Source: Ephemerocybe angulata
Lineage: Eukaryota; Basidiomycota; Agaricomycetes; Agaricales; Psathyrellaceae
Direction of reading: 5' to 3'
Assembly (NCBI GenBank): GCA_013368325.1
Contig: JAACJK010000251.1
Coordinates: forward strand, 1-24,974
DNA length: 24,974 nt
Part shown: positions 1 through 8,500 of the stretch, piece by piece
How the letters are laid out: the number at the start of each line of letters is the position of its first letter
Position numbering within the stretch: position 1 is the stretch's first letter
Translations under genes and position numbers: made by a program
The notes under the pieces: model-generated
What the model was told of the DNA's origin: nothing
What the model saw: only the letters and a program-made list of their open reading frames with translations
Database searches by the model: none

Positions 1-600
1 CAATGTGCTGCTTGAGGCGGCACGCGAGTGCATCAGCAACGTCTGTACACGTCGGAGACGCCCGCGTTAGTGGTAGACGAGTCCGCCCACGGAGAATCAA
101 CTCGCACCGTACGGCGAGCATTTCTGTGGATCTGTGCACCGACGGCGTACAAGTGTGTGGACGGTCCGCCTACAACATCAGAGACTCTGTACTCGCAGTA
201 CAATGCGAGAGCAGAGCAAGAGCAGAGGTGGGTAAATTCACGACGTAGTTGTGCACCGTGAACGCAGCCCACTCATGCTGGCAGACGATTATCGTCGAAA
301 GCGTGTATGCGCCGTCGGAGACTCTGTACTCGTAGTGCAGGTACAGAGTCTCCGACGGAGTACTCGTACGGAGTAGACATGCACTTGTAGTGTAGTGAAA
401 GTGCAATGGAGCACATGCGCGCTCCGCCGTTGGATGACTACACCTCGCCAAGTCCCTGTACTCGCAGTACAATGCGAGTGCAGATATGGACCGACAGAGC
501 ACATGCGTGTACCGTCGCAAAAAACGCTCGCGCATGCTACGAGTGAGGAAGTCTTTTGTTGCAGGGAGAGGCAATAACGAGCTACGGGCGCCTTTTGAGA
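1..600. repeat. Hairpin-forming dispersed short repeats, no gene
   Basis: Several degenerate copies of one motif are present: GGAGACTCTGTACTCGCAGTAC followed by a complementary TGCGAG, e.g. near 178-206 and 455-482. CTCGCA and TGCGAG pair to form small stem-loops. Short open frames exist on both strands, but none has a recognisable domain and all are built from the repeats. Related motifs recur at 780-2040, 4310-4470, 17400-17850, 19340-19640 and 20890-21060, so this is a family dispersed over the window. Confidence 0.6.
312..358. repeat. Perfect 18-bp inverted repeat, 11-nt loop
   Basis: CCGTCGGAGACTCTGTAC at 312-329 is the exact reverse complement of 341-358, with spacer 330-340. The arm is the same motif that recurs singly through the window (CGCCGTCGGAGACTCTACACTCGCA at about 17417 and 20968 is a near copy). 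It could form a cruciform or RNA hairpin. No terminator function can be inferred in a eukaryote. Confidence 0.9.
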
Positions 601-779
601 GCCAATTTATTCACAGATAAATAAGTCAATGGAATATAGACTAGTGTACTAATTACTTCTCACTAAGATATCAATACCAAACGCAAACGCAGGTGGTGTA
701 CGAATGACGGTTCTCTTGAAATTCGAGACACTTTGTGGATCGCTTTCTGCCGAGACCAGCTAGCTATATCTGCCCAAAG

Positions 780-2040
780 CGAAGACTATCACCATGTACA
801 CACCGACGCCGCATCGACGGCACAAGTACAAGCGATCCACCGACGGCACACATACCAGCGTGTACCGTCGACGCACCCGCCGTGTACTGCGACTGCTACT
901 AGAACATGTCTGCCCACGACGCACGTGTGTGCGGTCGCAGACCGACGACACACACATAGATGTATGCCGTCGGCGCACTCGCACTGCACTGCGAGTGCGA
1001 GTACAGGGCGCATGCGTCTATCCGACGGGACAAAACAGCGTCGACAGCGCGTGGCGGCGTGTATGCCGTCGGAGACCCTACACTCGCAGTGTGGTGCGAG
1101 TCCAAGGGTGGCGATGACTCCGGCGGCGCATGCGCCTAGGTGCGTTGTCCACGCAGCCCACCGATGTCCTCCGACGGCATGCACCTATATGTACAGTGCG
1201 AGTGGGGAGATGGACATGCCTACGACGGCGCATACACCTGGGTGTGCTGTCGACGCAGCCCACCTTTATTCTCCGATAGCATACGACTGCGTGTACAAAA
1301 CGCATATGCCGTCGCAGGCTCTACTCTCGCACTGTACTGCGAGTGCACCGGTGTGGGATGCGTCCAACGGCACGCAGTCGTCGTCGATGGCTGATGTGTC
1401 TGTGGCACACCGAGGGAATTTAATCCTCGGCGAGCACTGTACGGGGTGGCACCGCTGGATATCTCACTACCTCGCATATTCAATCAGGCGCAGATATGAA
1501 CTCAATAATTTACAAAATATATTGAATAATTACTTGTTGTGCTGACTATCCACGTCTGACACTACAGACCCACCACGTAAGTGCCTCGCTACATACAAGG
1601 GTGTCGACGCCAGCTTTATGCACATCCCAGTGTATCGACGATGACCCTCCAACGATGGTATACACACATACGCGTGTCGTCGTCGACTGTGCACTCGTAG
1701 CACACCATGTGAGTACACATGCGATTATCCACCGATGGCACCTGCACGGGCATACGCCGTCGTCGACTGCGCTCGCAGAGATATACGAGTACACTGGCAG
1801 CACATGGACACGCGTGTGCCGTCGGCGCGCTCTCGCACTATACGGCCGTTGGAGACTCTGCTATCTTTCCCCGCGACTCAGGCACACAGGCGGGCTGAAT
1901 CGGTGGTGCGCATCGACGTCGCGCAGCTGCGTGTACAGCCCAGTGCGTCGTCGGTGACTCTTGGTGTCGCAGTACAGTGCGGGTCGAGGCACATCCATGT
2001 CCACCAACTGTACACATACACGCGTGTGCCGTCGTAGCCC
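780..2040. repeat. Degenerate hairpin/minisatellite tract, no gene
   Basis: The tract has repeated short motifs such as CACACGCGTGTGCCGTCG, GCCGTCGGAGAC and ACTCGCAGTGTGGTGCGAG, in both orientations and highly diverged. The longest frame (733-1545, +) is translated entirely from these motifs, has biased composition and no domain, and I do not call it. An AT-rich interval at 1490-1545 interrupts the tract. Confidence 0.5.
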
Positions 2041-2819
2041 TTGGACTGTACTGTCAGGGCTGACATGGTGCTATCGCGTGCGACATAGGTGACCATGGAA
2101 TCACGTTGTACGCGAGTCCAGCCATCATGATATTTACCACCCGCAAACTTCGCACTGGTACTAACCCGGCGACCGCTCTGCGGGGTTCGACTCACGAGTC
2201 ACCGGTGCGTTTCCAACGCATTTCTCACTCACTCACGCAGTATCTATTGGTAGGAAACATAGTGAACATTAATCTGTAAGTTAAGTACCACTATCGACTC
2301 CACTCTGTACATACAAAAGTGTCGACGGCAGCTTGATGTTCGTCCCACTCTACAGAAGTAGCCGCGTGCATCGACGATGACACGGCAAGGATGCCATACA
2401 CCCTGCGTGTTGTCGTCTACCCTTGTGCAGTTCAATGCAGCCTCATGTAGGTGCGGCGAAGTGATGTGTCTCCGACGGCGAATGCACAAGCATACGTCGT
2501 CGTCGATACTGCACTCTCAGTACATTGCGAGTGTAGGTGTATGTAGATGTACGAGTAGACTGACGGCGTACACAAGTGTGTTGTTGTCGACGGGTGCACT
2601 TGTTTGAGAGGGTGAGTGCGTCTCAGGTCTATGAGTACACCGACAGCACCCACACGCGTGTGCCGACACCGCACCCGTAGTAGAATGTGAGTTCAAGGCT
2701 GGTATGACGGTGGAGGCACATACGCGCGCCGCCGTCGACTCCGCACTCGCATATGCTGCGAGTGTGGTGGTGGACGTATCCACCGACGACACACATCGAC
2801 GTGTACCCGCCGTGCATCG
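2041..2819. other. No gene seen
   Basis: This is mixed-composition DNA with scattered diverged copies of the ACGCGTGTGCCG and CTCGCA motifs (2500-2530, 2640-2770). No splice-consistent coding frame, tRNA fold or recognisable protein was found on either strand. Confidence 0.5.
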
Positions 2820-2877
2820 GGATCAGTATCAGGGTCAGTATCAGTATCAGGATCAGGGTCAGTGTCAGGGTCAGTGC
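2820..2877 (+). repeat. Hexanucleotide microsatellite (CAGTAT/CAGGGT)
   Basis: About nine imperfect 6-bp units alternate between CAGTAT, CAGGAT, CAGGGT and CAGTGT. CAGGGT resembles but is not a telomere hexamer. The repeat directly precedes the 31-bp minisatellite. Confidence 0.85.
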
Positions 2878-2928
2878 CTTGGCCACTGGCCCCGTAGCCA
2901 TCGCACTTAGGGAATACTCCGGTGGACC

Positions 2929-3420
2929 AGCGTCGACGGTGACGCTCTTGTGCATGTGTAGCGTCGACGGCGACGCTCTCATGCGTACCGTCTGCGCTCA
3001 GATGCAGCGTCGGCGGCGACGGTCTGGTACGCACCGTCGCCGTACACAGACGCTCTGGTGCATGTCCAGCGCCGACGGCGACGCTCTCATGTGTACCGTC
3101 GCTGCACATGGCCAGCGTCGACGGCGACGCTCTTGTGCATGCGTAGCGTCGACAGTGACGCTATCATGCGTACCATCTGCGTTCAGGTGCAGCGTCGGCG
3201 GCGACGGTCTCGTACGCACCGTCGCCGTACATGACCAGCGTCGACGTCGACGCTCTTATGCAGGTCCAACGTCGACGGCGACGCTCTTGTGGATGTCGAA
3301 CGTCGATGGCGACGCTCTTGTGGATGTCCAACGTCGATGGCGACGCTCTTGTGGATGTCCAACGTCGACGGCGACGCTCTTGTGGATGTCCACCGTCGAC
3401 GGCGATGCTCTCATGCGTCT
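2929..3420 (+). repeat. 31-bp minisatellite, forward block
   Basis: The monomer core is AGCGTCGACGGCGACGCTCT followed by a variable tail. The cleanest copies, with tail TGTGGATGTCCA, start at about 3300, 3331, 3362 and 3393, giving a 31-bp period. Earlier copies (2929-3290) are more diverged. The core is GC-rich, contains a GTCGAC and is itself an imperfect palindrome. Open frames through the block exist only because the repeat lacks stops. Confidence 0.9.
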
Positions 3421-3467
3421 GCAGTGCTGCGACGCCGTCGACGCTGCACCTGACTGGAGACGGTGTG

Positions 3468-3900
3468 CATGAGAGCGTCGCCGTCGACGCTGGACAAGCG
3501 CAGCCATCATACGACAGCAACGGTGCACACAAGAGCGTCGCCGTCGACGCTGGCCAGGTACAGTGACGGTGCATACGAGACCGACGGCGCCGTCGACGCT
3601 AGTCAGGTACGGCGACGGTGCATACGAGACCGACGGCGTCGACGCCTCACCTGAACGCAGACGGTGCGCACGAGAGCGTCGCCGTCGACGCTGCACATGC
3701 GCAAGCCATCATACGACACCGACGGTGCACACAAGAGTGTCGCCGTCGACGCTGGTCATGTACGGCGACAGTGCGAACGAGACCGATCTTGTCGACGCTG
3801 TACCTGAACGCAGACGGTGCGCATGAGAGCGTCGCCGTCGGCGCTGGACATGCACAGCCATGATACGACGCCGACGGTGCATACAAGAGCGTCGCAGGGT
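3468..3900 (-). repeat. 31-bp minisatellite, inverted block
   Basis: The same monomer appears in the opposite orientation: AGAGCGTCGCCGTCGACGCT at about 3473, 3533, 3675 and 3828, with tails such as GGTGCACACA. The switch from the forward block falls at roughly 3420-3470. The two blocks form an inverted array of about 970 bp. No gene is present. Confidence 0.88.
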
Positions 3901-4554
3901 GCGTACGAGATGCAACAACGACGATTCTTGGTCGTCGTCTCTGACAATCTGCAGGATAGTGGAGAGGTCAGTCGAGTATTCTGTTCGATGCCTAGCCCAT
4001 TGTTAACCTTCGTGTAGACAGAATATGTCTAGGTTGAGGACGGTGTGCGCCGTCGTACGCAAGTCGTATCCGTATCGTCGCCGACGCACACGGCCACTTC
4101 CGTGGAGTGGGACACCCGAACGGCTGCCGTCGAGCCCTCTGTATATCGGAGAACCGAATTACTTACACAGTTCAACCGTGGTAGTCATATCCAATACACG
4201 GATTCATTATTCGAAGTCGTTCATAAGTTGAATAGAGTATCGAGTCGGCGACCCCACGCACAACGGTCACCGGCGACGATCTCTCACGGTGTGCTGCAGA
4301 CACAGGAGGTGAGTGTGCGTGGCAGGTGTACTCGTACATCTCTGAGCTCGCAGTACATGCGAGTGCGTCGGCGGCACACACATGTGTATGTGCCACCGGT
4401 GTACTCGTACATGCCTGAACTCGCAGTACATGTGATTGCAGTCGACGACGGCGTATATCTGTGCATGCAAGTGAGTTATTCTACTTAACTCACTAACTGG
4501 ACTCGATGGGACTCGGCGACAACTGCCGTCGAGTACCTAACATTCTAATCCGTG
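3901..4554. other. No gene; hairpin motifs at 4310-4470
   Basis: 3901-4300 is unique-looking DNA without a supported gene. At 4310-4470 two related copies of a motif occur: GTACTCGTACATCTCTGAGC then CTCGCAGTACATG, and again at about 4399. They belong to the dispersed hairpin family seen at the left edge. Confidence 0.5.
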
Positions 4555-5150
4555 ATATTGGGGGCGGATATCACCGTTTTTTCAAACGACAAGTCCACTA
4601 ACCCTAATGTTTGGTGGTGATATTGGGTGTCACTATCTGATATTGGGGGTTATGAAGTGATATTGGGGGTGATATTGGGTGTTACCTCCTGATATTGGGT
4701 GTTAGTAGGTGATATTGGGTGTTATGAGGTGATATTGGGGGTGATATTGGGTGTTACCCCCTGATATTGGGTGTCACTATCTGATATTGGGGGTTATGAG
4801 GTGATATTGGGGGTGATATTGGGTGTTACCTCCTGATATTGGGTGTTAGTAGATGATATTGGCTATTGGGGTGGTGATATTGGGGGTTACCAGGTGATAT
4901 TGGGTGTTATCAAGTGATATTGGCTATTAGGAGGGTGATATTGGGTGTCAGCAAGTGATATTGGCTATTGGGGTGGTGATATTGGGTGTTACTCTCTGAT
5001 ATTGGGTGTTACCCCCTGATATTGGGTGTTAGTAGGTGATATTGGGTGTCATCAAGTGATATTGGGGGTGATATTGGGTGTTACTCTCTGATATTGGGTG
5101 TTAGTAGGTGATATTGGGGGTCACCAAGTGATATTGGGTATGTGACTGAC
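4555..5150 (+). repeat. GATATTGGG minisatellite
   Basis: About 30 copies of TGATATTGGG are followed by short spacers (GGTTATGAGG, TGTTACCTCC, TGTCACTATC, GGGG). The basic step is 11 bp or about 20 bp, with higher-order patterns repeated (compare 4625-4760 with 4760-4860). The + strand is G/T-rich and cytosine-poor. The array lies about 360 bp upstream of the helicase start codon. Confidence 0.93.
4599..4607 (-). other. Telomere-like 9-mer TAACCCTAA
   Basis: This is one and a half units of the common fungal telomere repeat in the CCCTAA orientation, at the left edge of the GATATTGGG array. Its exact reverse complement, TTAGGGTTA, lies at 11351-11359 on the other side of the helicase gene. The identity is seen directly. 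A role as an element boundary is inference. Confidence 0.6.
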
Positions 5151-5209
5151 ACTTTTGGACATTGGTGTGTGATGTTGGCTACTGATGTACTTCATGGAAG
5201 ATCTATTAT

Positions 5210-5370
5210 CATTCTTGGCAAGACTCATACCAGATTTTGACTTGTCATTTTCGGAAAATTTTGGTTTCATTCTTGGCAAGATTGAGACCAAATTTTGCCT
5301 TGTCATTTTCGGAAAAATTTGGTTTCATTCTTAGCAAGACTGATACCAAATTTTGACTTGTCAGTTTGAC
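5210..5370 (+). repeat. 58-bp tandem repeat, about 2.7 copies
   Basis: CATTCTTGGCAAGA begins at 5210 and 5268, and a variant (CATTCTTAGCAAGA) at 5326, giving a 58-bp period. Each copy contains ATTTTGACTTGTCATTTTCG. A related sequence (ATTTTGGACTTGTGAATTTC) lies inside intron 2 of the downstream gene (about 5660-5690). The repeat ends about 140 bp before the helicase start codon. Confidence 0.85.
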
Positions 5371-5506
5371 AAAATAGTTGGTGCACAGACCACTTCCTTT
5401 TTGGGTGTGGGAATGTAGTATTTGTACATGCTTATACACAAAATGTTTTGGTCATTGCCATCATTTGCTTCTTAACCACCTACCACCACCATCTCTAAAG
5501 CCAAAC

Positions 5507-8500
5507 ATGTCTTCTAGTGTTCAGGTAAGATGAATAGCATTCAATATAGAGTGTTTCTATCACATATTAACATCTGTTTGTAGCATATGTCCCAATCTGA
5601 CCAGGTATGGACTGGTCACATTTTCCCAAAATTATTATCAGTCCCACCAGGACTGATACCGATTTTGGACTTGTGAATTTCGGAAAATTTGGACTCAATC
5701 CTGACAAGATTGAGTCCAAATTTTGTCTATGCTTGAAATGTTCACTGATTCTCTTACCTTTTCAGGAACATTCTGATATTGAAATGGTGCGTGTTTCTGC
5801 AAGTTAGCTACACACCGTAGAGAACTAATTGAACTTGTAGATGGATGAAGAGGTTTGACTTTCTGCATCCTATTATGACTTTTTCCGACACTCATAATAT
5901 ATTGCAGGTACAGATTGAGGACGATGTGGTACGTGACTTGTTGAAATACATACAGCCAAAAGTGCTGATATCAACAGATTGAGATCCCTTCCGACACCGA
6001 GGTACATATGTTATGCTTGCAATGATTCTTTTACCCACTGACGTTTGCCAATGTACAGCCATGTGATACAGTACGCACCTGCTCCAAATTCCCCAAGGTA
6101 CAAAGTCTAATATATTCACCGTTCAGAGCGCACAACAGTCTGAAGAGGTACGAGTATAATCAATTGTGGAAGAGAAGTTGACTAACAAAGATATATCAGG
6201 AGAGTGAGGTACGTAGCCCTGAGTTTCGTGGCCTCCGAAACACGGCTGAGGACAAAGACAAAAAGGATGAAAGTGATGATGAAGCCGACTTGGTACGTTG
6301 CACATATCCACTACCTATTATGATATTTGACACAACTCATAATAGAACTACCGCTACCTGCCCAATGACCTCCTGATTTCTGATCGCCTTCAGCAGCTCG
6401 GGTTGGCGATCAATGAGGAGCTCAGATTATACGTCTGCCTTCCATGCGAGCAGGCATATACGTCTGTCATGGTCGGCAAGCACATACACAAAGTGCACAA
6501 GGTAAAGCTTACAAAGGACCTTGTTGCAGATCTCGCAGCAATCAGCAGCAAGAAGGAGGTTGCTGACAGTTTCCCCGACTTGGAGTCCGAGCGTGTTCCA
6601 ACGAAGCCCTTCGCTGGCATCGCTGTCCAAACGGAGTTTGGCTGTCCCACTTGTGCCTATGCCGGTGGAGCTGTAGCCGTGCGCCTGCATATCAACAAGG
6701 CCCACGAAGGTGACGGACGTTCCATGGAGCACGATATCTCTGTGCAGTGCATCAACAAGGGAGTTGTTCGCACCTACATCCGTGTGCTTGCCGCAAATGC
6801 CGTGCCAGTTGCAGCCCAGGGCCAGGAGCCCACAACTTACTGGCAACAGCAGTTTGCAGAGATCCACACCTCTGTGCTTACTACCGCCCGCTCCGTCCCC
6901 AATGCCCGACTTATCAGTCCATGGCTGATGCGCACCGGGTACCCTGAACTGGTGGTTGGTGCCGCCGTTTCAGACTTGCGCGAACTGGTCGCTTTGCCCA
7001 AGGCGACAGACGATCTCGCATGGCTTCATGCTCTTGTCGTGCAGTACATGAAAGAAGCGACCGCCCTCATCAACAAGACCCAGCTTGCAGTTCGACAGAG
7101 GTTGAACAGCAACAACTCGGAGTTCGAGTATGTCTTATTCATGTTCATTCCTCGATTGTACTGACACAATTTGAAGGCTCAAGAACACCCCATTGGGCGA
7201 CCATCACCAAGGGGATACAGTAAAGCAGTACTGTGTTCCTGTCGTTCATCTTGTGGCTGGCTTGCTCCGTAAATCGTGTGCAGGCTTCAAGTTTGCAAGC
7301 ACCACAAAGCTCGACAAAGCTTTGAAGTCCCTGAAGGCGACCAAGGATATCAAGACCCTTCACGCTATGTTCAAGACCCTCTGGCTCTGCACCTGGGACT
7401 CCAGGGCGAGCACTTCTTTCCCCAACCCTACCCTCAGCTTCCTCGGCCTCTTCACGCTCAAGGCGGGAGGTGATTTTGCGCTTCCCAAGAATGTGACTGG
7501 CACCATCACCAAGCTGACTCGCGCGATCCAGCTGGTCGCCTTGACAGAGTTCCACAACTGCCTTGCGACCCCCAACGTCATCGAGGACACTCTTATCCGG
7601 GAGCTTGGGGTATTCACCAAGCTACACGAGTCCACCACATTCAGCGACCTGGGCTCCCTTCAAAAGTACGCCAGCTTCCTCTCGTACAAGACGGTTAGTC
7701 TTCCCAAGATTGTCTTTCCCAATCGCGGGGAAGATGATTACTCGCTCATGCTCTTTGAGGGCAAGAAGATTACTCTGGACAACGTTGGGACTGTCTTTGG
7801 CAACTTGGATGCCCAAATGTTGAGGATCTTCAAGGAGGAGATCCTCTTTGGGCTCGACCTCCACGTCGACTACACCATCTTGGCTGACAACATGTCCTCT
7901 CCGACCCCTGGGTACTGCTTCCTGGACGATCCTGGCAATCCCTTCAAGGATCGCATGTATGATCTGGGCAACAAGGTCTTTACGACTCCAGCCCTCTTTG
8001 CCCGTTTCATGACAGAGGCATCCCCAGGCTACTGGGTGGTCAACGTACATGAGGCCAGGAAGTGGCTGCAGAGTTTGTCAACTTTGGAGGTTCTGATGTG
8101 CATTTCAGCCAACATGCGGGGTGGATCTTCCGCACGTGGGGCTGAGATGTGTTCCATGCTCATACGGAACCGGAATACCCGGATGCGCAACCTCATTGCG
8201 GTGGGTAAGTATGTGTCCTTTATTGGGCAATACTCGAAGAATACCCACAACCAGGAGAGTGACCGAATGATTCCCCATGCCCTCTGCGGCTTCGACCAGG
8301 ATTTGACGATTCAAGTCCACACCTTTGCGAGGCCCTTTGCCGTGGTAAGCCCTTGGATGTCCGCACTGTGTAGAGCGTAACTGAGTTTTCTTCCAAGTTT
8401 TTGGCCAAGTCAGTCTGGCCAGAGGAACCCGAGATACCTCTCCTATACCATGAAATGCTTTTCATGGACTTGGGGAAGGAACTGGATTCCGACAAGGCGA

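Noticed and set aside
2160..2215. tRNA-like GGGTTCGACTC
   Set aside because: The flanking bases do not pair as a T-stem and no acceptor or anticodon arm can be formed.
2753..3863. Long Arg/Ser-rich frames on both strands of the 31-bp minisatellite
   Set aside because: All frames are simply the translated repeat and remain open on both strands; there is no splice or start context.
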